Position numbers and translations under genes: made by a program | The notes under the pieces: model-generated | Databases searched by the model: none | What the model was told of the DNA's origin: nothing | What the model saw: the letters and a program-made list of their open reading frames with translations, nothing else | Part shown: piece by piece, positions 33,403 through 42,462 of the stretch | Numbering within the stretch: the first letter of the stretch is position 1 | Layout: each line of letters starts with the position of its first letter | Assembly: GCA_036320915.1 (NCBI GenBank) | Contig: JAXBDG010000016.1 | Span: 744,001-808,000 of the forward strand | Direction of reading: 5' to 3' | Source of the DNA: Linnemannia elongata | Taxonomy: Eukaryota; Mortierellomycota; Mortierellomycetes; Mortierellales; Mortierellaceae | DNA: 64,000 bases

Positions 33403-36024
33403 TTAATAGTCCGAGTGGTCAGAATCCGAGTGTTCAGAGCTCGAGTCATAAAAGTCCGAGTAGTCAGAGCTCGAGTCATAAGAGTCCGAGTTGTCCAACT
33501 CTTTGGCCGTCGGTGCCTTGGTTTTGTCCCTCACAACTACCAACTCTGGGCAATAGTACTCCAACCAGGCAATGTTCCCGGCCGCACTCGCAGCATCCAG
33601 CCCCTCTCGTTTTTGCGTATGGACACCAATCAGCTGCCGGAACTTGGAAGGCGGATTTCGCACCCTGTTGCCACCTTCATCCTCATCGGGGATCTCCAAG
33701 TAAGACTGCCGATCCCAAGTATCAAACGTGTGCTGCCAGACCGGATCTCTATGATGAACCCAGTTCTTGGCAATCCATTCCACTTCTGCACCACCGCTCA
33801 GTCCCTCTCCCAATCGATAAACAACCAGCTTCTCGAGATTCGCCTGCAATGGTCGGAGGTAGTCGAGTCCTGTCTCCAGCGTCAAATGGAGGCAGTCAAA
33901 CTTGGCAGATTTCTTGCGTGCCCCTCCAGGATAATAAGGGCCCTCTAACGTCAACTCCTTCAATTTGACCAACCGCCCGAGTTGCTGGCACAGTTGTTGT
34001 TGAGTTTGGGTGTTGTACTCCTTATTCCTCCTGTCCTTCTCCGCCTTGATGCCATTTTTCCGACGTCTCCATTGTGCCATTGCCTCAGAATGCGCCTCTT
34101 CTTCCAGAGTATCCTGCTGCTCGCACCATCTCAAAAATTTCTCATCCTCAAGCGTAACATGGTTGGAATCCCAGATTCTCTCTCTCTTTCTCTCCCTCGC
34201 CTTGATTGCATCCGATGAGACTCGCATCTCCCACAGCTCCGCCGAGTAACAATATTCATCCTCACTCTCCTCACTCTCCGCATCCACATAACGGCCCATC
34301 CTTGGCTGATCCGAAGATTCGAGTTTCTTAGATACACCAAGGATCGACTTGCCACCACCCGTCAGCCACTTGCGAAGATCCGCCTTGGACTTGCCTTTCA
34401 CCTGGGGCGTACTATCCCATTCATGACTCGAATTGTTCCAGCACCATGGATTCAAAACTCTGGCTCGGACTCGTGTCGGCACCATGATATTGATTGCTAA
34501 AACCTCCATGTCTTTGCACGCCCAGTCGGATCCCAGCAGACCAGCACCATCTACAGGAACGCCCAAGGCTCTCAGGATCCTCAGCGTCGGGACATACTTG
34601 AGGAACAAGTGGACCACGCTGGCACACTTCCGATTGGCGCTGATATCCAACTCCTGAAGACCGGCCCATTTTTGTGATGGATGAGGGCCTTTCTTGAGAA
34701 CGACTCCGGGACTCGCGGGAACTAGATGTCGTAGGGCACTGCAGTCCATGCGACTAACACTCCAACAGACCAGGGACTCCAACTGAGGTGCATAACGCTT
34801 CAAAAGATCCTCCCAGTGTATATCGTCGAGTTCCCGCTGGTGGCTCAGATCGATTGCTCGAAGGTGCGGACAAAATAGCTTGAGTTTTTGGGAAAGCCTC
34901 CACGGCGGCGAGAGCCATCCTTGATGACTCAGCTGGAAACATGTCGCTCTTATAATCTCCCGGACTGGCAGCGGCGAGGGCTCCCGGATCTTGGTATGGT
35001 CTGGAGAAATGCGCACACGTTCGAGGAGAGGTAGCCTTTGGAAAAGGTGGTAGAGGACGGACTTGATCTCACCTGGCTCGTCGTCCCATGCCGCGTACTG
35101 GCGCATGTCGAAACCTTCAAGAGTAAGAGACCGAAGGGAGAGCTTGTAAATAGGAGCCGACTCATCAAAGAGGACATTACGCAGAAATCCATGGAAGGGG
35201 ATATCGTTCTTTGTTGGATTGGCGTTCTTGATTGTCAACTCCTCCAGGTTCCAGTTTGGCATCATCCTCAGGACTGCCGCTCTTTCTTCTTGTATATGTG
35301 GGACGGTATCTCTGAGCGACGCAAGGACCAAGGGGCTCTCCTTCCGGAGCCGCTCCTGCAACTTGTCTCTCTGAACCAACAAGATCCAAAACTCCAGAAA
35401 TCCCCATGCGTGATCCGTCAATTGGAGGTTGAGGCGACGGAGATGCTGAAGGGGGCAAGAGATTAGCGCCCGGAGTCCTCGGTAACCTGGATGATGTTTT
35501 CCGGAAGCGTAATGAAGTTCCTCAATCATAGGGTTCTGGGCGAGGATGTCCCGGAAGACTTTGTTGGGTAGTGAATCCCACCAGTCGTAGTGTTGTGAAG
35601 CACACAAAAGGCGGACGTTAAGGCGGATGAGGTTCGTTAGACCTGCTGGCACGGCGCTCTCCCACTGGACGACCTTGCCGATATCAAAAGCCTCCCCATA
35701 CTCCTTCTTGCCGCTCCAGGCATTTCCAATTGTCAATGACCGGAGCCCGGCGCAACGTCCACGAAACTCCTGCACGGCCTGAATACTAGCAACTGATTGA
35801 CCCTGAGGCCCACCGGGTTCGCCCTCTTTGCGCCGAGCCAAGTACTCGAGAATGTCTTTGCTTTGAATGAATGAGTGTGCAGCGACATCCAATGAGAGTG
35901 CCCTCCAGAACCGCGAGACCTGTGCACAGATGTCGAGGGAGGGTCGATCGAGATGGAGGAGGATGTGGTGAAGAATCTCCGGGATATCGATGGGATTTGC
36001 GCGTGGGTTGAGTATAGTCTCCAT
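33403..36024 (-). CDS. F-box/leucine-rich repeat-type protein, paralogue 3
   Basis: Single frame of 873 aa from ATG 36024. The F-box is at about residues 13-48 (DIPEILHHILLHLDRPSLD, then CAQVSRFWRALS). Repeats include LRAIDLSHQRELDDIHWEDL and GLQELDISANRKC, aligned with the other two copies. The C-terminal block is conserved (LVKLKELTLEG, LEKLVVYRLGEGLSGGAE). It ends in a Ser/Asp/Tyr tail (SDYDSSSDYSDFYDSSSEH) with no counterpart at the ends of the other two copies. The central part has a charged coiled segment (RERKRERIWDSN, KAEKDRRNKEYNT). Tandem, same strand, intronless: local duplication followed by divergence of acidic inserts. Confidence 0.87.
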   Translation of the reverse strand: METILNPRANPIDIPEILHHILLHLDRPSLDICAQVSRFWRALSLDVAAHSFIQSKDILEYLARRKEGEPGGPQGQSVASIQAVQEFRGRCAGLRSLTIGNAWSGKKEYGEAFDIGKVVQWESAVPAGLTNLIRLNVRLLCASQHYDWWDSLPNKVFRDILAQNPMIEELHYASGKHHPGYRGLRALISCPLQHLRRLNLQLTDHAWGFLEFWILLVQRDKLQERLRKESPLVLASLRDTVPHIQEERAAVLRMMPNWNLEELTIKNANPTKNDIPFHGFLRNVLFDESAPIYKLSLRSLTLEGFDMRQYAAWDDEPGEIKSVLYHLFQRLPLLERVRISPDHTKIREPSPLPVREIIRATCFQLSHQGWLSPPWRLSQKLKLFCPHLRAIDLSHQRELDDIHWEDLLKRYAPQLESLVCWSVSRMDCSALRHLVPASPGVVLKKGPHPSQKWAGLQELDISANRKCASVVHLFLKYVPTLRILRALGVPVDGAGLLGSDWACKDMEVLAINIMVPTRVRARVLNPWCWNNSSHEWDSTPQVKGKSKADLRKWLTGGGKSILGVSKKLESSDQPRMGRYVDAESEESEDEYCYSAELWEMRVSSDAIKARERKRERIWDSNHVTLEDEKFLRWCEQQDTLEEEAHSEAMAQWRRRKNGIKAEKDRRNKEYNTQTQQQLCQQLGRLVKLKELTLEGPYYPGGARKKSAKFDCLHLTLETGLDYLRPLQANLEKLVVYRLGEGLSGGAEVEWIAKNWVHHRDPVWQHTFDTWDRQSYLEIPDEDEGGNRVRNPPSKFRQLIGVHTQKREGLDAASAAGNIAWLEYYCPELVVVRDKTKAPTAKELDNSDSYDSSSDYSDFYDSSSEHSDSDHSDY

Positions 36025-36540
36025 GACACGATGACGCGTAGTGTTGGGCTATTTGATTTTGAAGCTGGACCTGGTGACAGCCAGAGAAGGTGCGAAAAGA
36101 CACTTTTGAAAAATCAAAAAAAAAAAAAAAAAAAAAAAAGGACCCGTCAGTGTGGGAAAATCTTATTTTTTTTATCGATTCACATCTTATTTGTGTTGGT
36201 TGTGCCTGAAACTGATTTTCATACTGAACAATCAATCAATTGGCCCAATCAATTGGCCCCACCGTCAAAAACTATTGGAACACTCGCTATGAACAACACA
36301 ACTATGGGTTGTCGAAGGTCGTTGCCCTTCTATCGTTTCCCACATACTGATGCTCTAAGCAAGGTAAGAGTAGCAAATGTTGGCCCACAAACGACTTGAA
36401 GAAAACTGTGATCAAATTTAGGTTTATTCAATCTGGTTTCCACGCCAAACATGTCTATGCTCTTGAGTAACTCTCAACCAAACGACCTATACAAAAAGAA
36501 ACTTTCAGTAAAAGACTTCTTCGTCTCGCAGATTCGTCGC
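36025..36540. other. Intergenic with A-run and a small coding-like fragment
   Basis: Holds an A-run at about 36117-36139, a direct repeat of AATCAATTGGCCC near 36233-36257, and a short forward frame 36290-36364 (GCRRSLPFYRFPHTDALSK) followed by GTAAGA. The peptide looks like the middle of a THAP-type zinc finger (FYRFP) but is too short to call; probably a transposon or gene scrap. Confidence 0.4.
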
Positions 36541-36750
36541 TCAGGGGATGCAGTAGCAAGTCATGAATAAAAACACCCCACAATAGCCACCAGAACGACC
36601 AATATCGTGACAGTGAGGGATACAATATGCCTTGGCGTTAGGACAACCGTTACTCGCCGCCACTGGTTCTGCAACCAAAGTCATGGTCGCGACAACTACG
36701 ACGACAGCGACGGCAAGACTTGACCAAAGAGGTAACGGCGAGAAGAGCAT
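36541..36750 (-). CDS. Small secreted defensin-like protein (CS-alpha-beta type)
   Basis: 69 aa from ATG 36750. Residues 1-32 are a signal peptide (LWSSLAVAVVVVVATMTLVA, then EPVAA). The mature part has six cysteines spaced C-x6-C-x3-C-x9-C-x7-C-x-C, with GRSGGYCG before and after the fourth. This is the cysteine-stabilised alpha-beta pattern of plectasin-type fungal defensins, antibacterial peptides that bind lipid II in the cases studied. It is the diverged, oppositely oriented partner of the gene at 38494. The open frame runs further upstream through a C-run (reverse strand of the G-run at 36765-36777), so either this ATG is the start or an intron ending CTCTAG precedes it. Antibacterial activity is inferred from family only. 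Confidence 0.8.
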   Translation of the reverse strand: MLFSPLPLWSSLAVAVVVVVATMTLVAEPVAASNGCPNAKAYCIPHCHDIGRSGGYCGVFLFMTCYCIP

Positions 36751-36862
36751 AATCCTAGAGACTGGGGGGGGGGGGGGAAACGCAATATGGGCGGTGGTTG
36801 GGTAAATTGAAGAAATGTGTGGCAAATCGAGTGGATGCGGAGGACCCTCCGATGATAGTGGC

Positions 36863-36875
36863 TAGACGCGGCGTG
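36863..36875. promoter_or_regulatory. 13 bp direct repeat, copy 1, candidate regulatory site
   Basis: TAGACGCGGCGTG, 113 bp upstream of the reverse-strand defensin ATG. An identical copy is at 37141. GC-rich and exact in an AT-rich background. Function is inferred. Confidence 0.4.
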
Positions 36876-37140
36876 TCTGTTGAGGGATGTTTTTTATTAA
36901 TCGGTTGGAGTAACGAAGAATATGATATGTGTAGATGGCAATAGTCTTTGAGTGGCAATGGCAATGTGATCAGTGAGAACGGTGGTCTGAGGAGACAGTG
37001 TGGTGGTGAGTGATGATGAAAAGATTGCAAAATATGAATAAATGGCAGCGACGGCTGGGAGGATGAGGGTACTTATGGATTCATACGTTCATGTGTCGTA
37101 TATAAGGTCGAGAGAGGAAATTGAGAAAATGAATAGGAAT

Positions 37141-37153
37141 TAGACGCGGCGTG
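37141..37153. promoter_or_regulatory. 13 bp direct repeat, copy 2, candidate regulatory site
   Basis: Identical to 36863-36875, 278 bp away, also upstream of the reverse-strand defensin gene. Confidence 0.4.
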
Positions 37154-38349
37154 CGATGTCTAAGGAGCGAAGTGGTGTTACAGTGCACCAAGGAGACTCT
37201 TTCTCAATAACAATGGGCTTATGAAATACTTGAGCGACATCCTTGCAGGAGCATCGAGGCTAAGCGCAATTAGCGCACACGCTTGGACAAAAGACCCTTC
37301 TTAAACTCTCTTCAAGCTTGAACCAGTTCAAAACGTGTACTCGCGTCTCTTCCCATCTTTGCCACCCCCAAATTTAGAACGGAAAAGTAAACAACGCGTC
37401 CATGTGTGATCCAAGTACCCTTTCCTTGGAGAGATGAAATAAAACAATATATCATTGCCATTAGGAACCATCCATGGCAAAGGCACATGCATCAGGTAGT
37501 GCTTTCGAAGAAAGAAAAGGTCGAGACTTTCAACTCATGCAAAAACCGACTAGCAAAAGAAACGACGACATCAGAGGGTGAAGTACATTGTCTTCCAACG
37601 TCAAGGAGTTTTCTCATTTCTTTTTGACGACTCTGAACTCGGGAACAAAATGGGCTGATTACCAGCCTTGGTTCATGATCCTCTACTGATTTCTACGTTC
37701 AAGCCTTTTGAACGAGGGGGGGGGGGGGGGGCTATTTATTAGTTACATGATACTACTCTTCGCACAGCCCAATCCAGTAAGCCGTTGAGAAGATGAAAGA
37801 CTGTAAGAAAATCAACATAGTCACCGCGCCAAGAGGACGCAGTTGTGTCTAATAACCAAAAGATTGAAGCAGTAAACCATCGATAAGGAGAGTCAGCAAC
37901 TGGCGTCAGAGTCGATGGATACTTCAACGCAAAGGAAACGTGACGCTAGACTGGCGACTAGCAAACAGATAGTGCACGGTAGTCATTGTTAAATCAATCA
38001 AGCAGACAGCATGAACGGGTATCCAATGCACGACCGTCACCTTGGAGAATGATAGGATGAGCGCGGACTCGTCAAAAGTCGACAACCTAGGGGTGAGGGA
38101 TACCTCTGTGGCGACATTCAAATGTACCATTCTGTCAAATGTAATAAGACCGCTAAAAATCTACGATTCTCATTCAAAAAAAGCGGCGCGCCTTCATCCG
38201 TGGGTGTCATCTCCTATGAGTTACTAAGGGTTCTTCCCGTCAAAAAACTAACATGAACCGGGTCTATCACCGATGATGAAAAACTCATTACCACCGTTCA
38301 TATACATAACATTGGCACCTGCCCGTGTCACTATGGGTGCTTTTATTCC

Positions 38350-38356
38350 TATAAAA
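38350..38356 (+). promoter_or_regulatory. TATA box of forward defensin gene
   Basis: TATAAAA 144 bp before the ATG at 38494, followed by a C/T/A-rich leader (CACCTTCTCTCCAACAAACC). Confidence 0.6.
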
Positions 38357-38493
38357 CCCCTCAGGATCTCCTACCCTTTCTCATATTCATCATCAAACAC
38401 CTTCTCTCCAACAAACCAACAAGCACAAGCGACTCTCCTACTCACAACCCACATCAACTACACTCCAAGCACTAACCGAAAAAAACTTTAACC

Positions 38494-38724
38494 ATGTCTG
38501 CCACTGCCGCCTCCACCCCTATCCAGAAGCACTCCAAGCTCTCCAAGAAGTTCCTCCTCGGTGTCTTTGCCGTTGTCGCGGTCGCCACTTTGGCCACCCC
38601 TGTTGCTGCCGGTTTCGGATGCCCCGATTCCCAGGCGTGCAGCAACTACTGCAAGACCATCGGCCGCAACGGCGGCTACTGCGGTGGTTTCCTCTACCAC
38701 ACCTGCAAGTGCAACCAGTCCTAA
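38494..38724 (+). CDS. Small secreted plectasin-like defensin
   Basis: 76 aa, single exon. After a polar start comes a hydrophobic signal segment (FLLGVFAVVAVATLATPVAA) and a 37-residue mature part beginning GFGCP, the same first residues as plectasin. Six cysteines are spaced C-x5-C-x3-C-x9-C-x7-C-x-C, with GRNGGYCGG around the fourth and CKC at the end. This fits CS-alpha-beta defensins. Codons are almost all C-ending, unlike the flanks, which together with the TATA box suggests strong expression. The N-terminal 20 residues before the hydrophobic core are longer than in its partner at 36541. Lipid II binding and antibacterial action are family knowledge, not shown here. Confidence 0.88.
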   Translation: MSATAASTPIQKHSKLSKKFLLGVFAVVAVATLATPVAAGFGCPDSQACSNYCKTIGRNGGYCGGFLYHTCKCNQS

Positions 38725-39186
38725 GCGCGTCCATCAACTCCCTCTCACACTTCAAGAACGTCTACGATTCCACTGTTCTTTGCTTCCTATTCCTTGAAGT
38801 CTCCAGTTGCCTTCCTTAACCATGTATTCAAGTCTAGAAGAAGCCATGCCTGTCCACAAACTCTTTCCATGGTCGTTTTTGTCTTTAAGTTTTCAGCCTG
38901 TTTTCGATTTTTATTACCAAAAGTTTTTATTAAAGAAACAGCTATTATGCATTTGTTTGAAGTTGAGTTCATAGTTGTGTTACAATGAACTTTGTATTGC
39001 CTTTCATACATGAGGTGCTAGGCATGTTCATGACTACATCTAATTTCGTCATTTTATAGTGCTGAGTTGTGGGATATTTCAGAACTACTTTTTAGGTCAG
39101 TGAGGCTTTATACCTGAAGGTTGTGTGCTCGCGCATTAAATAAAGGCTACCCCTGAGTCAATTAAGGACTTTTCATTATGAGCAAC
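38725..39186. other. 3' flank of the defensin gene
   Basis: AT-rich downstream sequence with TATTAAAG and TTAAATAAAGG (39137) signals. No gene. Confidence 0.5.
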
Positions 39187-40126
39187 TAGCCAGTCGAGCT
39201 GGTCTTGAGTGCTTCAGGCAGTGCCAAAGCTCAGTTGTCCTCGAATGACCCTCCGATCGACTTGTACTGAAAATTTTGAATGGTCAGAGTTGGTCTTGAG
39301 TGCTTCAGCCAGCACCTGAACTCCATTTTCTCCGACTGAGGTGCCATACAGGACCAAAGTGGTCAGAGTTGAGTTGCTCTTGAGTGCCTCGGCCATTGCC
39401 TGGGCTCCATTGTCTCCAATCAAGTTTCCTTACAAGTTCAAAGTGGTCAGAGTTGAGTTGGTCTTGAGTGCCTCAGCTAGTGCATGGGCTCTGTTTATTC
39501 CAATCGAGTTGACATGCAGGTCCAGAGTGGTTAGAGTTGAGTTGGTTTTGAGTGCCTCAGCCATTGAATGCGTTTGTTTTATTTCTTTCTTATCTGCATC
39601 GGGTCCTTGATGGAGTTCTTCCCACCACAGCAAGATATCGCTCAGAGGTTCCAAATGTTGGAAATGACCGAGAGTCAAGCGAATTCTCCCTACGATCCAG
39701 AGTCTTATTTGACGACCATGACCAATGAGCGCTCTTGAATGTGGGTATGGAAAAACCTCATCATGAACGTTAAGTTGACTCAATTGAGATGGTAGGGTAA
39801 TGGTGCTCAACTTGGAATGAACAATCACATTGCCAACTTTGGCTCCTATGTAAAACATCCCAACTCCATCAATGGCCTGAAAGGAAACCACCAGTGGAGG
39901 ACTGGCGAGCTTTCGATCCAGCTGATCAAGAGAGTCTTTCGTGAAAATTGCAATCCTAAGACGGTCGGTATTGCTGTCTTCGATCCGTGGAATCTTGGGC
40001 TTGAGTTCGCCATAATACAACACGAAGGGAGGCACGCACTTGCCAATAATATCTGGCTGTCTTGTATGGCCGTCCTGGTTCAAGCTGGCCTTTCGTTCCT
40101 GACTTGCAAGTGTCGTCGAGTTTGTG
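39187..40126 (-). pseudogene. Broken PD-(D/E)XK-like plus leucine-rich repeat gene
   Basis: A reverse-strand frame begins after a TTTAG acceptor-like site at 40127. It reads QPDIIGKCVPP then VLYYGELKPK, which has the P-D...E-x-K spacing of PD-(D/E)XK nucleases. After about 170 residues comes a set of ribonuclease-inhibitor/NLR-type leucine-rich repeats (MAEALKTNSTLTTLDL and variants, 28-residue period). A TAA at 39432-39430 interrupts the repeats (LNL, stop, GNLIGDNGAQ), where other units have a residue. After 39300 the frame slips (the repeat continues as ALPEALKTSSTG in another frame). No 5' exon with an ATG is visible. It is a decayed fragment of a larger innate-immunity-like or Crinkler-like protein. 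Confidence 0.65.
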
Positions 40127-40522
40127 CTAAATAAAAATAGATGCTATTTGATAGCTATGCAAAACTCAAAACTGAATAATATGCAACACTCTAAGCCAGG
40201 GAACATGCAATACAAAAAACGAGAACTTATTATGCAAATGCAACATTATGTTGAATCCAGATAGGATCTGAGAAGGAGGCATTGCCTCTCGGCTACGCCA
40301 CTCATCTCTACTATCCAACTGATCGCACGTGACTGAACCTCTAAAATTGATCCGTTGCAGGAACCCCAGCCCAGAGTCCATGCCTTGACTTGACCAAGGG
40401 GGAACGAAGGGAAAGAAAAGACTGTTGTGTGCGCGTATCTTTTCTTCTTTCCTTTTTCTTGTTCTCTCCACACTCAAGCCCTCACTCACATACCCATACC
40501 AACCCTCCACCCTCACACATCG
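40127..40522. other. Promoter of the sulfurtransferase gene
   Basis: Contains a C/T-rich leader from 40440 to the ATG at 40523. The first half is AT-rich and may be the lost 5' part of the broken LRR gene. No gene seen. Confidence 0.5.
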
Positions 40523-41952
40523 ATGACCTCCCGCATCCTCGCATCAACATCGGCCCGCATCCTCTCTCGTCCCTCATCCCTCCTTCGCGCTCAATCCACT
40601 CGAGGTTACTATTCTTCTCCCTCACCTTGTTGCTTTCCGCCAACACACGCTTTGTTCTTGTATTTATCTCTTCCGCGTTGACTCACATTGGTTGTGACAT
40701 CTTTTTGTCCAATTATGCTTATGAACATAGCCATGACCGTTCCCACGCTCCTCTCCGTCACAGAGCTTAAGAAGCAGCTCGGCGGTCCTGTCATCCTCGA
40801 CGGCAGCTGGCATATGCCCGCCGAAAAGAGGGATCCCGTCCAAGAGTTCAAGAACGAGCACCTTCCTGGAGGTTCGTGATTTTGTCGCGCCAACTCTCAT
40901 TGACTCACAATAAAAGGCAAACGTGAAGAAACTTGATCGATAAAAAGAGAGGAATGTGTTTGAACTAACAAAACTAACCTCTCGCGTCGAAAACATGATG
41001 TTTTCTAGCCCGTTATTTTGACATCGAGTCTATCAAGGACAAAACCAGCAAGTTCCCTCATATGATGCCAACAGCCACTCAATTTGCACAGCAGGTCGGC
41101 GAACTCGGCATCACTAACAACGACCACATTGTCGTCTACGACACTGCCGGCTTCTTCTCAGCCCCTCGCGTTTACTGGATGTTCAAGGTGATAATAAGGA
41201 GTGCTATAAGCTAATGCTGGATCAGCTTCGCAACCTTCAAAAACAATTAACTCACGCATGCCTTGCTATCTGCGTTTTTTAACATGTAGGCATTTGGACA
41301 TGAGAAGGTCTCTGTTTTGGACGGAGGACTCAAGGCTTGGAAGGCTGCCGGGTACCCTATCGAGTCTGGTGATGCCAAAGTCCAGGTACGCTAGTCATTG
41401 ATACTAACGGCGACAAATAACAAGTGACACTTGCCTCAATAAGCGCAGCAGGAAAGCAGCCGATACTAACTTGAACATTCTCACTTTCGACAATTTTAAA
41501 ACTAGGCCAAGGAATACAAGGTGCCCAAGTTGGATACGGATGTGATCCGTTACCACGATCAGATTCTTCAATTGGTGCGGGACAAGGACTCGAAGACAAC
41601 CATTATTGACGCTCGAAGTGCGGATCGTTTCAGTGGACAAGCACCAGAGCCTCGCGCAGGTCTCTCGTCTGGACATATGCCCGGTGCCAAGAATGTTTCC
41701 TTCAAGCAGCTGTTTGATGACAAAACAGGAGAACTTCACGAAAATGACCAGCTGGCGAGTGTTTTCCAGAAGGCAGGAGTGGATGTGTCAAAGCTGAAGG
41801 ATGAGCCTGTGGTGTTGTCGTGTGGAAGCGGTGTGACGGCGAGTGTGTTGTATTTTGCGCTTGAGCGTTTGGGTCTGAAGAAGTTGGCTGTCTATGACGG
41901 TAGCTGGACCGAGTATGCCTCGTTGAATGAGGGCCCCATCGTCAAGGATTGA
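40523..41952 (+). CDS. Thiosulfate / 3-mercaptopyruvate sulfurtransferase (rhodanese)
   Basis: Five exons join in frame: 40523-40604, 40731-40871, 41009-41187, 41290-41385 and 41506-41952 (314 aa). The enzyme moves sulfane sulfur from mercaptopyruvate or thiosulfate to cyanide or thiols. Residues 1-28 are a typical mitochondrial presequence (SRILASTSARILSRPSSLLR). Domain 1 (about 35-165) has VILDGSWHMP and HIVVYDTAGFFSAPRVYWMF, and DGGLKAW. Domain 2 (about 180-300) has IIDARSADRFSG, SGHMPGAKNVSF and the active loop SCGSGVTASV. CGSGVTA is the mercaptopyruvate-type loop rather than the CRKGVTA of rhodanese proper, so I favour that substrate. The length and tandem domains match the family. The catalytic Cys is present only in domain 2, as expected. 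Confidence 0.93.
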
Positions 41953-42270
41953 GTCGTAGGTTTACACCGTAGTTCATTGTTAAAAGCGACTTGAATTTTT
42001 TTTTTGTTATTCACTTTTCCTCTCCTCTACCTCTTTGGCCGTTTCGAAATGCATTATTATTCGTTTGTGTATGTTTTTTGAATGTCCGTCGCTGTTGTTC
42101 CCCTTGGTGGTTATTCCACTTCTTCTGAAGGATCCATGATGATTAGACGCCCGGGGGCACCCTTTCTTTACTTTCAGAAGGAGTTACAATTTCACTGAGC
42201 ATTCATTCAACCACAACAGGGGCTCGGAGATATTCTCGTCGTCGATGTGACTGCCACTCATTGTTTCCTC

Positions 42271-42277
42271 TGAGTCA
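42271..42277. promoter_or_regulatory. Gcn4/CPC1-type site upstream of HIS4
   Basis: TGAGTCA, the perfect palindromic bZIP site for amino-acid-starvation control in fungi, 186 bp before the HIS4 ATG. A half-site-like TGACTA follows 14 bp on. Established in yeast HIS4; applied here by analogy. Confidence 0.6.
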
Positions 42278-42462
42278 ATGCGACTGACTATGTAGAAGAA
42301 CTTGTCCGCTCCGTCATAGCAAAAAATGAAAAGAGTGATAAGAATAAAGGAAGAAAACGTTCACACACCCTTTTTATCCTTTCTCTTCTTTCCTCCTTCC
42401 CCTCAACACTTCACCCTTCTCCATCCTCCCTCCCGTTTGATCTGATCAACAAAAAGTCGACC

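Larger units (their letters stand above)
36751..38493. other. Divergent promoter region between two defensin-like genes
   Basis: 1.7 kb with no gene. Holds two copies of TAGACGCGGCGTG (36863, 37141), a GTATATAAGG element near 37098, homopolymer G-runs near 36765 and 37717, and the TATA box of the forward defensin gene at 38350. Short open frames are unsupported. Confidence 0.55.
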
